Assembly (NCBI GenBank): GCA_964448675.1
Contig: CAYUZU010000004.1
Coordinates: 124,001 to 188,000 of the forward strand
From: CAYUZU01 sp964448675
Lineage (GTDB): Bacteria; Planctomycetota; Phycisphaerae; UBA1845; Fen-1342
DNA length: 64,000 nucleotides
Reading direction: 5' to 3'
The position numbers were made by a program, and so were the translations under genes. The notes below the pieces were generated by a model. It did not search any database. It was not told the origin of the DNA and saw only the letters and a list, made by a program, of their open reading frames with translations. This document shows positions 10,157 through 19,347 of the stretch, piece by piece (within the stretch, counting starts at the first letter, position 1; every line of letters begins with the position of its first letter).

Positions 10157-10579
10157 GTGACCCCGCGGAACCCCCGCATGCCAATCCCCGACACCCTGGT
10201 GCAACTCAAGCTGGCCGATGACATCCTCGTGCTTTCCATCGCCGCCCAGCGGCTGGGCGACGTCAGCACGGTGGCCCGCTTTGAACGCGAGCTGCGGGCG
10301 CTTCTGCAGACCCGCCCCGAGCACCACTGGCTGATCGACTTCGGCAATATCACGTTCTTCATCACGCCCACCGTCAGCCTGCTGCTGGAGCTGTTCCGCA
10401 CGTTGCGGGCCCGCGGGGGCCGGCTGGTGCTGACCGGCCTCAGCCCGGATGTGCAGTACGTGCTGGGCCTGATGCGGCTGGGCGAAGTGCTGACCATCCG
10501 CCCCACGTTGCAGGCCGGGCTCGACGCCTTGCGCGGTGATTCGGTGGGCGCCGATGGGGGCGGCTGCGAGGCGGGATAG
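10157..10579 (+). CDS. Second STAS-like protein
   Basis: A 140-residue protein starting at GTG 10157 (ATG 10178 is an alternative), 2 nt after the previous STAS gene and so translationally linked. The order of elements is STAS-like: LVQLKLADDILVLSIAAQRL, WLIDFGNITFFITPTVSLLL, GGRLVLTGLSPDVQYVLGLM. The phospho-site segment reads F-I-T-P-T-V-S instead of D-S-S-G, so the canonical Ser is absent. It may be a non-phosphorylatable partner or a diverged paralogue of its neighbour. Confidence 0.7.
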   Translation: MTPRNPRMPIPDTLVQLKLADDILVLSIAAQRLGDVSTVARFERELRALLQTRPEHHWLIDFGNITFFITPTVSLLLELFRTLRARGGRLVLTGLSPDVQYVLGLMRLGEVLTIRPTLQAGLDALRGDSVGADGGGCEAG

Positions 10580-10601
10580 GGCCGGCGGCGGCCGGCGGGG
10601 C

Positions 10602-10832
10602 TCAGCGCTGGCGGTAGGTGATGCGGCCGCGTTTGAGATCGTACGGCGTCAGCTCGACGGTGACGCGATCGCCCGGCAGGATGCGGATGAAGTGCTTGCG
10701 CATCTTGCCCGAGACGTGGGCCAGAACCTCGTGTTTGTCGTCGCCGCCCAGGTCGGCTTCCACCAGGAACATCGCGTTGGGCAGGGCCTTCACTACGACG
10801 GCTTCGACGATAATGGCATCTTCTTTGGCCAA
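10602..10832 (-). CDS. infA: Translation initiation factor IF-1
   Basis: An essential small OB-fold protein that binds the 30S A site during initiation. From the TTG at 10832 the product is 76 residues (family ~72). Recognisable parts: AKEDAIIVEAVVVKALPNAM, HVSGKMRKHFIRILPGDRV and the C-terminal ELTPYDLKRGRITYRQR. The TTG start is chosen because it aligns with the normal MAKED N-terminus and GGAG lies a few nt upstream; the frame is open upstream but that part is not IF-1-like. It converges with the STAS pair. Confidence 0.95.
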   Translation of the reverse strand: MAKEDAIIVEAVVVKALPNAMFLVEADLGGDDKHEVLAHVSGKMRKHFIRILPGDRVTVELTPYDLKRGRITYRQR

Positions 10833-11114
10833 AGGCTCTCCAGTTCGGCTGCAACGCACCGCGGCTCCCGGCGCCGCCGTTGATCTCCTCACAGACGTTA
10901 TTCGATGTCGATCGGCCACACCCGCCGGCGTCGTCGGGCGACCGCGCGTACCCGGCAGCGTGTCGATAAACGCCGCGCATGGTAGCCGTGCGGCGGACAA
11001 TGGTCAACGGGGTGCGCAACCGGGTACGCGCAGCCCGCACGAGGACACACGCCCGGTCGGCCAGCCGGCCCCATGTTCTTCCGCGAGAACGGACGGATCG
11101 CCTGGCAACCTCGC

Positions 11115-11636
11115 TTAGCCGTTGCCGCGCAGCTGCTTGAAGAAGCCCCGCAGGACCGCGGGCGGGATGCTCGCCAGCTGGGCCGGCGGGATCTCGTCCG
11201 ACAGAATCCGATCGATGACCTCATTGGCGCGGTCCATGTCCTGGCGGATGTCGTTGGCGTAATCCTCCGCCTCCGACAGGTTCCCCTCGGCCATCGCCTT
11301 GGCGTAGCCCAGCACCAGGGTCTCCATGTCCGGCTTGAGCCGCGCGTCGCCTGCCGGCATCGCGGATGAGGTGTCATTCTGGTCGACGTCCGGCGGCGGG
11401 GTGCTCTTGTCCTGGCGGAGCTGCTCGGCGACGCGACGGGTCTCCTCGAGTTGGCGCTCCTTCTCCTTCTGCTCTTCTTCGTCGAGCGGCGCCAGCTCCA
11501 GTGGCTCGATCTGGTCGCTGGGTGTCGGGATGTACACGCTGTTCTTGCAATAAGGACACTTGCCGCGTTTGCCGGCGTTGTCGCCTCCGGTCTTGATGAC
11601 CTTGCCGCAGTGATTGCAGTGAAACTCGATCGACAT
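11115..11636 (-). CDS. Zinc-ribbon protein with acidic coiled region, unknown function
   Basis: A 173-residue protein. The start at 11636 is set by a strong GGAGGTGAC site. The N-terminal ~40 residues form a zinc ribbon with two CxxC pairs: FHCNHCGKVIKT and KCPYCKNSVYIP. A charged Glu/Gln/Arg segment follows (residues 45-75, probably helical coiled coil), then a linker and a helical C-terminal domain (~95-170) ending LRGFFKQLRG. This zinc-ribbon opening is common in planctomycete proteins annotated only as hypothetical. It lies between infA and der on the same strand. Confidence 0.75.
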   Translation of the reverse strand: MSIEFHCNHCGKVIKTGGDNAGKRGKCPYCKNSVYIPTPSDQIEPLELAPLDEEEQKEKERQLEETRRVAEQLRQDKSTPPPDVDQNDTSSAMPAGDARLKPDMETLVLGYAKAMAEGNLSEAEDYANDIRQDMDRANEVIDRILSDEIPPAQLASIPPAVLRGFFKQLRGNG

Positions 11637-11693
11637 CGACGTCACCTCCAGATAGCCGCGCATATTGTAACACGTGCGGCCCGCTTTGCACGC

Positions 11694-13025
11694 TTAGCCC
11701 TGCCCCTCGCGCCCGGCGCCGCGCGGCCGGAACCACAACCGCATCGGCACTTCCTTGAACGGCAGCAGCTCGCGCAGCCGGTTCTCCATGAAGCGACGGT
11801 AGTTCTGCGTGACGAGGTCCGGGTTGTTGCAGAAGAACACGATGGTCGGCGGGGCGACGGAGACCTGGGTGGCATAGTAGATCTTCACCGGCCGCGTGCC
11901 GTGCTTGTGGCTGGGGCCGCGCAGCTCGAGAATCGTCTGCAGGGCTTCATTGAGCCTGGCGGTCGGCACGCGAACCTGGGCCTGCGTGTGCAGCCCCAGC
12001 GCCACATCCAGGGCCGTATTGACGTTACGGCCCGTCTTCGCCGTCAGGAACACCACCGGTGACCAGCGCAGCAGTGGCATGACCTCGGTCAGGTAGTCGC
12101 CGTAGTCCGCCGCTTCGGCCCGGCCCTTGGCCAGGTCCCACTTGTTGATGCCGATGACGACCGGCTTGTACTCATCGAGAACGGCGCGCGCCAGCCGCAG
12201 GTCGACCTCGGCGATCGGCACGGTCGAATCCACCAGGAACAGCACGACGTCGGCGCGCTGGATGGAGCGCAACGCGCGGGTGTACGAGTAGAACTCGACG
12301 TCCTGCATGCGGGCTTTCTTGCGGACGCCGGCGGTGTCGATCGCGACGAATTGCTGGCCGTGCCGGTCGAACTGGACATCGACCGCGTCGCGCGTGGTGC
12401 CGGGGATCTCGCTGACGATCACGCGATCCTCGCCGGCCAGGGCGTTGACGAAGGTGCTCTTGCCGGCGTTGCGTTTGCCGACGATGGCGAGCTTCATGAG
12501 CGGGTCTTCGGGGGCCCGTTCGTCCGCTGCGGGCAGCGCCGCGGCAATCCGCTGCAGCAACTCGGTCCGGCCGTGACCGTGCACCGCCGACACGCAGATC
12601 GGCTCGCCGAAGCCGAGACGCGCGAACTCGGCGGCCTGGAGCTCGCGCTTGGGGTCGTCGGCCTTGTTCGCGACGAGCAGGGTGGGCTTGTCGAGCCGGC
12701 GGATCATCGTCGTGACGGACTGGTCCAGCGGCGCGTAGCCGGCTTCGACATCGACCACGAAGAGAATCAGGTCGGCGCGGTGCATCGCGTAGCGGATCTG
12801 GTTCTCGACGTGCTCCTCGAGCTGATCGTGATCCACGATGCCGATGCCACCGGTGTCGACGATCTCGAAGTAGTGGTCGCCGAGCGCCAGCACGCTGGAG
12901 ACGCGGTCGCGCGTCACCCCCGGCTGCGCATCGACGATGCTGATGCGTTCGCGCGCCAGGGCGTTGAGCAGCGAACTCTTGCCCACGTTCGGGCGACCCA
13001 CGATGACGACAACCGGCAGGGCCAT
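11694..13025 (-). CDS. der: Ribosome-assembly GTPase Der (EngA)
   Basis: A two-GTPase-domain protein needed for 50S subunit maturation. From ATG 13025 it is 443 residues, the family size. The first G domain has GRPNVGKSSLLNAL (residues ~9-22), the switch DAQPGVTRD, DTGG and NKAD. The second has GKRNAGKSTFVNAL, EIPGTTRD, DTAG and NKWD. A C-terminal KH-like domain ends with ELLPFKEVPMRLWFRPR. No Shine-Dalgarno is seen, but a -10 box lies 6 nt before the ATG, suggesting a leaderless message. The frame runs open upstream to 13310, but that part does not look like Der. Confidence 0.96.
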   Translation of the reverse strand: MALPVVVIVGRPNVGKSSLLNALARERISIVDAQPGVTRDRVSSVLALGDHYFEIVDTGGIGIVDHDQLEEHVENQIRYAMHRADLILFVVDVEAGYAPLDQSVTTMIRRLDKPTLLVANKADDPKRELQAAEFARLGFGEPICVSAVHGHGRTELLQRIAAALPAADERAPEDPLMKLAIVGKRNAGKSTFVNALAGEDRVIVSEIPGTTRDAVDVQFDRHGQQFVAIDTAGVRKKARMQDVEFYSYTRALRSIQRADVVLFLVDSTVPIAEVDLRLARAVLDEYKPVVIGINKWDLAKGRAEAADYGDYLTEVMPLLRWSPVVFLTAKTGRNVNTALDVALGLHTQAQVRVPTARLNEALQTILELRGPSHKHGTRPVKIYYATQVSVAPPTIVFFCNNPDLVTQNYRRFMENRLRELLPFKEVPMRLWFRPRGAGREGQG

Positions 13026-13031
13026 GGGGGG

Positions 13032-13059
13032 ATCATAGGTCCACCGCGGTCGATCGCAA
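13032..13059 (-). promoter_or_regulatory. Promoter of der, start-proximal
   Basis: On the minus strand: TTGCGA (13059-13054), 16-nt spacer, TATGAT (13037-13032), then 6 nt to the ATG at 13025. This has the same geometry as guaB and predicts a leaderless mRNA. Confidence 0.55.
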
Positions 13060-13165
13060 GGACCGTCGCCCCGCCGCCGCGCGGGGCACCGGCCGAAAAC
13101 GCCGCGAGCCGGTGACCCTGGCGGGTCCCGGCTCGCGACGGCTTGCAGAACTGGGTGAACCGGAG

Positions 13166-13828
13166 TCAGGCCACGGAGCGGCGGCGCAGCGCGGCGCGGG
13201 CCGGGCGATAGCGGGCGAGCGTGGCCTCGATGAGCTGTTGCGTGGTAATCAGCTCGGCGCCCTTCGCGGCGAGCTGGCGCACGGTCATTTCGCCTTCCTC
13301 GGCATCCCACCAGCCGCAGGCATCATGCACCAGCGTGACCTTGCGGTGCCGCAGCATCAGGCCGAGCGCGACGAGCCGCACCGACGCCTCGAGCGAAACG
13401 CCGAACACGACGAAGCGGCGGTTCGGCAGTTCGGTGAGCAGTCGGTCGAGCTTGGGATTGGTAAAGGGATCGCGGTGGACTTTGGTGAGGATGGCCTGTT
13501 GGTAGCGTTCGAGCAACTCGAGCGATACACATAGACAGTTGTCCGAATCGACAACCACGCGGCTGGGAAGCAGCGTCATCGAAAGCTTGCGCTGCCCTTG
13601 TGTTCCGGCCACGCAATTCGCCATGCCGGTGCCGCACACTTCCTGCGGTCGTCGTGTGTCGATACACGAGATGGTGGGCACTTTTGCCCAGCGGGCCAGC
13701 GCCATCAGGCGCTTCAGATTGCCGCGAACGGCCTGGGCGTTCGCGGTCGGATGTGCGCCGTCAGACGCGAGATAATCGCGCTGCGTACACATGTCCACAA
13801 ACACGTCCGGTTTGCGCACGCTTCGCAC
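13166..13828 (-). CDS. Isochorismatase-fold protein lacking the catalytic cysteine
   Basis: A 220-residue cysteine-hydrolase/isochorismatase superfamily member. The catalytic Asp is in place (VFVDMCTQRDYL, residues ~9-20), as is the active-site Lys region (AILTKVHRDPF, ~112-122). In the third catalytic position, where nicotinamidases have a C-V pair after an oxyanion loop, the protein reads FGVSLEASVRLVALGL, with Ser (or Ala) where Cys is expected. It may be inactive, use another chemistry as EntB-type isochorismatases do, or act as a binding protein. The start is GTG 13828 with GGAGGG upstream. It lies upstream of der on the same strand with a ~140 nt gap. Confidence 0.75.
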   Translation of the reverse strand: MRSVRKPDVFVDMCTQRDYLASDGAHPTANAQAVRGNLKRLMALARWAKVPTISCIDTRRPQEVCGTGMANCVAGTQGQRKLSMTLLPSRVVVDSDNCLCVSLELLERYQQAILTKVHRDPFTNPKLDRLLTELPNRRFVVFGVSLEASVRLVALGLMLRHRKVTLVHDACGWWDAEEGEMTVRQLAAKGAELITTQQLIEATLARYRPARAALRRRSVA

Positions 13829-14129
13829 GGCCTACCCTCCAGAGATGTGCCGCGACGGTACCCCCACCAGGGGAGAACCCGCCTCCTGCTTCTAACGCGG
13901 CCAGTGCGTTGTAACGAGTTTTCTTAGATCTGACGGTGGAAGGAATACCCAACCACTTTCTGCCTCCGTTGCGAGGATTCTACGCCGCCACCTTACAAAT
14001 TGGCAAGGGAAAATCTCGCATCTTGTCGCGCGCCAAGGTCTTATAACTAGCGCGCTCACGCCAGGAATGCGATGAAATGCTTTAGCTTTGGTGTCAGCAG
14101 GCTTGCGGTTTCGTTAGTGCCGCGCTAAT
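13829..14129. other. 300-nt AT-richer intergenic region
   Basis: Between two minus-strand genes. It is clearly lower in GC than its surroundings and has no open frame of note. It probably holds the terminator of the lipoprotein gene and the promoter of the isochorismatase-like gene. A TATAAG sequence on the minus strand (around 14035-14040) could be a -10 box but has no convincing -35 partner. No tRNA or other structured RNA was recognised. Confidence 0.4.
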
Positions 14130-14609
14130 TCAGTCCACGACCACGCCATTGACCGATACAACCACGCCGAAGCCACCGCCTTCACCCAGGAATTGGAACT
14201 GGATGACGTCGCCGCAGTCATAGTCGTCGCCGCGCTCCAGCACGCGCGTGTCGTCCGCCTGGCCGATCGTCTCCTCGAAGAAGAACTGCCCGGCGGCGTC
14301 GCTGAAGACCAGCCCCAGCTTGTCGCAAGCAATATTGAACTCGATCAGCTCACCCGGCAGCAGGATGCCCGTCGCCAGCTCCTCGGCGGGAAAGGCCGCC
14401 GCCAGGAAGTTGTTGTCGTCGTCGAAGCGAATGCGCGGATCGACCTCGAAGTCGGTGTCGTTGAATACCTCGACGCGCACGGTGTTGCTGGGCAACGGGA
14501 TATCGATGCTGGAACCGTTGCCCAGGTCGATCGTGATGTTGCCCGGGCAGCCGCCCAGCACGAGGGCCGGCAGGACCAACCAGGCCCAGCAGGTGTATCG
14601 ACGATGCAT
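14130..14609 (-). CDS. Small lipoprotein of unknown function
   Basis: A 159-residue lipoprotein: MHRRYTCWAWLVLPALVLG then GCPGN, lipobox VLGGC. The mature part is Asp/Phe-rich and probably all-beta, with EVFNDTDFEVDPRIRFDDD near residues 48-66 and two cysteines (near residues 94 and 132) that may form a disulfide. A GGGAGAGAG site precedes the ATG at 14609. The sequence style resembles immunoglobulin-like or C2-like envelope domains, but I do not recognise a family. It is divergent from the hexose-phosphate mutase gene. Confidence 0.75.
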   Translation of the reverse strand: MHRRYTCWAWLVLPALVLGGCPGNITIDLGNGSSIDIPLPSNTVRVEVFNDTDFEVDPRIRFDDDNNFLAAAFPAEELATGILLPGELIEFNIACDKLGLVFSDAAGQFFFEETIGQADDTRVLERGDDYDCGDVIQFQFLGEGGGFGVVVSVNGVVVD

Positions 14610-14760
14610 GTCTCTCTCCCGTGTCGCTTGCGGGCCGCCCCGCGGACGTCATACTGTGCCACTTTCCCGCGGGTCTCGGCCGCGAGCCAGGATCAGTGTA
14701 GGCCGCGTGACCGGCCGCGGCAACGTTACAGACACGGCGCAGGCTGGTGAGGTTGGTGCA

Positions 14761-16098
14761 ATGACATTGATGGTGAGCGTATCGGGCGTGCGAGGCATTG
14801 TCGGGCAGTCCCTCACCCCGACCGTCGCGCTGGAATTCGCCCAGGCCTATGGGACCTTGCTCGGCGGGGGCCGCGTCGTGCTGGCCCGCGACTCGCGCCC
14901 CAGCGGGTCGATGTTCGAGGCGGCCGCCGCCACCGGCCTTATGGCCGCGGGCTGCCACGTCACGCGGCTGGGCATCGTCATGACGCCGACCATCGGGCGG
15001 ACGATTCGCGCGGGCGGCTACGCCGGTGGCATGAGCATCACCGCCAGCCACAATCCGCGCGAATGGAACGGGCTGAAGTTCCTGGACGACCTGGGCGTGG
15101 CGCCCGATCCGGCCCGTGCCGCCGCGATCGCCCGCATTCGCGACGAGCGTCAGTTCAAGCTGATCAGGGACGGCTTTCAGGCGCCGGCGCTGGATGACGA
15201 GGCCGGCCGCCGGCACGCCGACGCCGTGGTCGCCGCGTGCGAAGTGGACCTCGGCAAGCTGCGCGGCTTGCGTGTGGTGGTGGACAGCATCAACGGCGCG
15301 GGCTGCCGCGATACCCCGCGCTTCCTCGAAGCCCTGGGCTGCGAGGTCATCCACATCAACGGCGAGCCCACCGGCGAGTTCGCCCACAAGCCCGAGCCCG
15401 TCGCCGAGAACCTCACGCAACTCTGCGATGCCGTCCGCGAGCACCAGGCGGCGATCGGCTTCGCGCAGGATCCCGATGCCGACCGCCTGGCGATCGTGGA
15501 CGAGATGGGCCGCTACATCGGCGAGGAATACACCCTGGCGCTGTCTGTCTGGTCGGTGCTCTCACGGCGACCCGGCCCGGTCGCCGCCAACCTGAGCACC
15601 TCGCGCATGATCGACGATGTGGCCGCCAAACATGGAGCGCAGGTCCTGCGCACGCCGGTGGGGGAGGCGCACGTCGCGCGGCGGATGCTGGCGGAGAACT
15701 GCGTGGTCGGCGGCGAGGGCAACGGGGGGGTGATCGACCCGCGCATCTGCTACGTGCGCGACAGCCTGTCGGCGATGAGCCTGGTGCTGCAGCTCATGGC
15801 GGTGACGGGCCGGACGGTCAGCGCGCTGGTCGCGGAGCTGCCGCGCTACGCGATGGTCAAGCACAAGTTCGAAGTCCCGCGGGAGCGGATCGATGCGGCG
15901 GTGGAAACGGTCACGGAAGCCTGGTCCGACCACCAGCCCAACACCGCCGACGGCGTCCGCGTCGACTTCGATGAGGGTTGGGTCCACCTGCGGGCTTCCA
16001 ATACCGAGCCGATTGTGCGCATCATCGCCGAAGCCCCGACGGACGACGTCGCGGCGGACCTGGTCGCGCGGGCCCGCTCGGCTGCGGGGCTGACCTAG
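14761..16098 (+). CDS. glmM: Phosphoglucosamine mutase / phosphomannomutase family
   Basis: An alpha-D-phosphohexomutase of 445 residues. The order of signatures is complete: SVSGVRGIVGQSLTP at the N-terminus, the phospho-serine loop ITASHNPREWNGLKF (~residues 97-111), the Mg-binding loop QDPDADRLAIVDEMG (~236-250), the sugar-binding loop VGGEGNGGVIDP (~317-328) and the phosphate-binding loop RASNTEPIVRIIAEA (~410-424). GlmM is the most likely identity, making glucosamine-1-phosphate for peptidoglycan precursors; a bifunctional phosphomannomutase role is possible, so the symbol is tentative. The true start is the ATG at 14761, because upstream translation is antisense to the lipoprotein gene. 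Confidence 0.88.
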   Translation: MTLMVSVSGVRGIVGQSLTPTVALEFAQAYGTLLGGGRVVLARDSRPSGSMFEAAAATGLMAAGCHVTRLGIVMTPTIGRTIRAGGYAGGMSITASHNPREWNGLKFLDDLGVAPDPARAAAIARIRDERQFKLIRDGFQAPALDDEAGRRHADAVVAACEVDLGKLRGLRVVVDSINGAGCRDTPRFLEALGCEVIHINGEPTGEFAHKPEPVAENLTQLCDAVREHQAAIGFAQDPDADRLAIVDEMGRYIGEEYTLALSVWSVLSRRPGPVAANLSTSRMIDDVAAKHGAQVLRTPVGEAHVARRMLAENCVVGGEGNGGVIDPRICYVRDSLSAMSLVLQLMAVTGRTVSALVAELPRYAMVKHKFEVPRERIDAAVETVTEAWSDHQPNTADGVRVDFDEGWVHLRASNTEPIVRIIAEAPTDDVAADLVARARSAAGLT

Positions 16099-16238
16099 CC
16101 GTGCCGAAATTCCCCGCGGGCTGAACTGTTTCTCCAGCCGACGACGCGGCGATAATGATGCTGTAACGCTCGCCCGGCGGTCGCCGGCGAGTTGCGGTGT
16201 ATGACGCGAATTCCCTGGACCTGCTGTCCGGTGCACTT

Positions 16239-18794
16239 ATGGACCATGTTCGCACGTTCACGATCATTCCCTCGCTGCCCGAGCTGCTCGAGCCGCTCCG
16301 GCAGCTCGCCTACAACCTCTGGTGGACCTGGAATCCGCCGGCGACCGACCTGTTTCGGCGGCTGGACACCGACCTGTGGCGGCGGACCGGCCACAACCCG
16401 GTGGCGCTGCTGTGGCAGATCGACCAGGAGCGGCTGGAGCAGGTGGCCCGCGACGACGGTTACATCGCCCAGCTCTGCCGCGTCATGGACAACTTCTACG
16501 TCTACATGAACAGTCGCACCTGGTTCGGCGACCAGCACCCCCGGGTGCAGCAGAAGACGGTTGCCTACTTCTCGGCCGAGTTCGGCCTGCATGAGAGCAT
16601 GCCGGTGTACTCCGGCGGCCTGGGCGTGCTGGCCGGCGACCACCTCAAGTCCGCGTCCGACCTCGGCATCCCGCTGGTCGGCGTCGGGCTGGCCTATCGC
16701 CAGGGTTACTTCACGCAACAGCTCACCGAAGACGGCTGGCAGCTGGAGAGCTACCCCGTCTACGACCTGCACCAATGGTGCGCGACACCGCTCCGCGACG
16801 ACGACGGGCACCCCCGCAAGATCACCGTCGCGCTGGGCAACCTTACGATCACCGCGGCCATCTGGCTTGTCCACGTCGGCCGCGTGCGACTCTTCCTGCT
16901 TGATGCAGACCTGCCGGAGAACCCGCCCGAGCTGCGGGCCGTGACGGCGCGCCTCTACGGCGGCGACAGCCAGATGCGCATTCGCCAGGAGATCCTGCTG
17001 GGCATCGGCGGGTTGCGTGCGCTGCGCGCCGTCGGCATTCACCCGGATGTCTGTCACATGAACGAGGGGCACGCCGCGTTCCTGGCGCTGGAGCGCATGC
17101 GACAGGTGATGCACGAGAACGGGCTGACGTACCGCGAGGCGCGCGAAGCGACCGCCGGCGGCAACATCTTCACCACGCACACGCCGGTGCCGGCCGGCAT
17201 CGATCGCTTCGAGCCGAAGCTCGTCGAGCAGCACCTGGGCTGGATGGCCAAGGAACTGGGCATCACCAAGGACGAACTGCTGGCCCTGGGTCGTGAACAC
17301 GGCGACCGTCCCGAGGAGCCCTACACCATGCCGCTGCTGGCGCTGCGCATGTCATACAAGAGCAACGGCGTGAGCAAGCTGCACGGCGAGGTCGCGCGCG
17401 GCATGTGGCAGGGCTACTGGCCGGGCATCCCGCAGGAAGAGGTGCCGATCCTGCACGTGACCAACGGCATCCACACGCGCAGCTGGATGAGCCCGACGAT
17501 GGCCGACCTGTTCGACCAGTACCTCGCGCCCGGCTGGTCCGAGGCGGTCGCCAACGATGAAGTGTGGCAGCGCATCGATCAGATCCCCGATGGCGAGTTG
17601 TGGCGCGTACATGTGCGGCGCCGCGAATGGATGATCGCCGCCGTCCGCCGCCGCCTGCGAAACCAGCTCAAGGGGCGCGGCGCGCCGCCGGCCGAGATCA
17701 AGGAAGCCGAGGAGGTGCTCGATCCCGAGGCGCTGACGATCGGCTTCGCGCGGCGTTTCGCGCCCTACAAGCGGGCGACGCTGCTGTTCCGCGACCTGGG
17801 CCGCCTGCGCGAGATCGTCAGCAACAAGGAACGTCCGGTGCAGTTCGTCTTCGCCGGCAAGGCCCATCCGAACGACGGGGCCGGCAAGGAGCTGATCAAG
17901 CAGATCGCGGCGGTCTGCCGGCTGCCCGAGTTCCGCCGGCGTATCGTGTTCCTCGAGAACTACGATATCTCACTGGCGCGCGTGATGGTGCAGGGGGTGG
18001 ATGTGTGGCTGAACAACCCGCTGCGCCTGCACGAGGCCAGCGGCACCAGCGGGATGAAGGTGCCCGCCAACGGCGGCCTGAATCTGTCATGTCTCGACGG
18101 CTGGTGGCCGGAGGCGTTCAACGGTGAGAACGGGTGGGCGATCGGTGATGGGCGGGTCTATGACGATCTGGCCTACCAGGATCACGTCGAGTCGGAGTCG
18201 CTCTACAACCTGCTCGAACGCGAGATCATCCCGCTGTTCTACGAGCGCACCGCCGATGACCTGCCGCGCAACTGGGTGCAGCGTGTCAAGGAGTCGATGA
18301 AGACCATCTGCCCGATGTTCAACACGAACCGCATGCTGCGCGACTACACCAACCTGATGTATCTGCCGGCGATGGAGCGCGCCGAGCGCATCACCGCCGA
18401 TGACTTTGCCCTGGCGCGTTCGTTGTCGAAGTGGAAGGACCACCTGCGGCAGCACTGGGAGCAGGTCCGCGTCGCCGAGGTGCAGACCGACGCGCACGAC
18501 GTCCTCAAGGTTGGTGACCAGCTACCGCTGCGGGCGCGGATCCACCTGGGCCCCATCGAGCCGCAGGATGTCGCCGTCGAGGCGTACTATGGCCCGCTCG
18601 ATGTCAACGGCAAGATCACCAAGGGCAGCGCCATTCAACTCGCGTTCAACCGGCACGAAGACAACGGCGAGCACTGGTTCGCCGGCAGCGTGCCATGCCA
18701 GGTCAGCGGGCGTAACGGCTATGCGATCCGGGTCGTGCCGTCACACGCCGACCTCGGGGATCGCTACGACCGGGGCCTGGTGACCTGGGGCTAG
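16239..18794 (+). CDS. glgP: Alpha-glucan (glycogen) phosphorylase, GT35
   Basis: Phosphorolyses alpha-1,4-glucan to glucose-1-phosphate with a PLP cofactor. It is 851 residues from ATG 16239, typical of the TIGR02094-type bacterial phosphorylases, which begin V-R-T-F-T-x-x-P-S-L-P. Recognisable blocks: AYFSAEFGLHESMPVYSGGL (~residues 108-127), CHMNEGHAAFLALER, TTHTPVPAGIDRF, FARRFAPYKRATLLF and the PLP-lysine segment EASGTSGMKVPANGGLN (~597-613). The GTG at 16197 gives 14 more residues without family support. It is next to glmM and near the debranching-type glycosidase and glpX, forming a dispersed glycogen-use group. Confidence 0.95.
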   Translation: MDHVRTFTIIPSLPELLEPLRQLAYNLWWTWNPPATDLFRRLDTDLWRRTGHNPVALLWQIDQERLEQVARDDGYIAQLCRVMDNFYVYMNSRTWFGDQHPRVQQKTVAYFSAEFGLHESMPVYSGGLGVLAGDHLKSASDLGIPLVGVGLAYRQGYFTQQLTEDGWQLESYPVYDLHQWCATPLRDDDGHPRKITVALGNLTITAAIWLVHVGRVRLFLLDADLPENPPELRAVTARLYGGDSQMRIRQEILLGIGGLRALRAVGIHPDVCHMNEGHAAFLALERMRQVMHENGLTYREAREATAGGNIFTTHTPVPAGIDRFEPKLVEQHLGWMAKELGITKDELLALGREHGDRPEEPYTMPLLALRMSYKSNGVSKLHGEVARGMWQGYWPGIPQEEVPILHVTNGIHTRSWMSPTMADLFDQYLAPGWSEAVANDEVWQRIDQIPDGELWRVHVRRREWMIAAVRRRLRNQLKGRGAPPAEIKEAEEVLDPEALTIGFARRFAPYKRATLLFRDLGRLREIVSNKERPVQFVFAGKAHPNDGAGKELIKQIAAVCRLPEFRRRIVFLENYDISLARVMVQGVDVWLNNPLRLHEASGTSGMKVPANGGLNLSCLDGWWPEAFNGENGWAIGDGRVYDDLAYQDHVESESLYNLLEREIIPLFYERTADDLPRNWVQRVKESMKTICPMFNTNRMLRDYTNLMYLPAMERAERITADDFALARSLSKWKDHLRQHWEQVRVAEVQTDAHDVLKVGDQLPLRARIHLGPIEPQDVAVEAYYGPLDVNGKITKGSAIQLAFNRHEDNGEHWFAGSVPCQVSGRNGYAIRVVPSHADLGDRYDRGLVTWG

Positions 18795-18807
18795 CCGCGC
18801 GCCGCCG

Positions 18808-19347
18808 CTACTCGCTGACCTGGGTCGACCTGCGCAGCCGATCCGTGTCGTAGCCCTGGTCCGCCAGCCACGCGACCAGTTCGTCGTAGAGTTCGTCGTC
18901 CATCGTGGGCGACCGGCTCAGGATCCAGAGGAAACGGCAGGTCGGCTCGCCGACGATCGCCCACTGGTAATCCTCGTCGAGATTGATGATCCAGTAATCG
19001 CCTTCGAACGGGCCGAAGAAGCCCACCTTGAGCTTGGCGTTCGTGGTCGGGTCCACCACCCGCGCACGGCCTTCAATCCGCTCGACCGGCCCAGCGACAT
19101 CGCCCTGGTGGCAGGTGTTGACCACCCGCACGGTGCCGTCGTCACGCAGCGTGTACTCGGCGGTCGCCGCCACGCAATCCTCCGACTGGAACCAGTTGGG
19201 GTAGCGGGCGATTTCGTACCACTTGCCCATGTACCGCTCGATTTCGACGTTCTCGACGACCGACAGCGGGGCACAGGGACCCTCCCCAATGCAGCCCCAA
19301 TTCGGCAGCAGCCCGAGTGCCAGAGTGATCAGCGTCGCTGTTCGCAT
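18808..19347 (-). CDS. blc: Outer-membrane lipocalin (Blc-like)
   Basis: A 179-residue bacterial lipocalin. A signal peptide with a lipoprotein-like cysteine (LLPNWGC, Cys near 19) precedes an eight-stranded barrel. The three lipocalin structural motifs are visible: MGKWYEIARYPNWFQ (~residues 40-54, G-x-W), the middle region KVGFFGPFEGDYWIINLD, and FLWILSRSP (~138-146, with the conserved Arg). It probably binds fatty acids or lysophospholipids at the envelope. A 271-nt gap separates it from the divergent regulator gene at 19619. Confidence 0.9.
   Translation of the reverse strand: MRTATLITLALGLLPNWGCIGEGPCAPLSVVENVEIERYMGKWYEIARYPNWFQSEDCVAATAEYTLRDDGTVRVVNTCHQGDVAGPVERIEGRARVVDPTTNAKLKVGFFGPFEGDYWIINLDEDYQWAIVGEPTCRFLWILSRSPTMDDELYDELVAWLADQGYDTDRLRRSTQVSE

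Noticed and set aside
13829..14129. tRNA or structured RNA in the AT-richer gap
   Set aside because: No T-loop-like GTTCRANNC with a matching acceptor stem was found.
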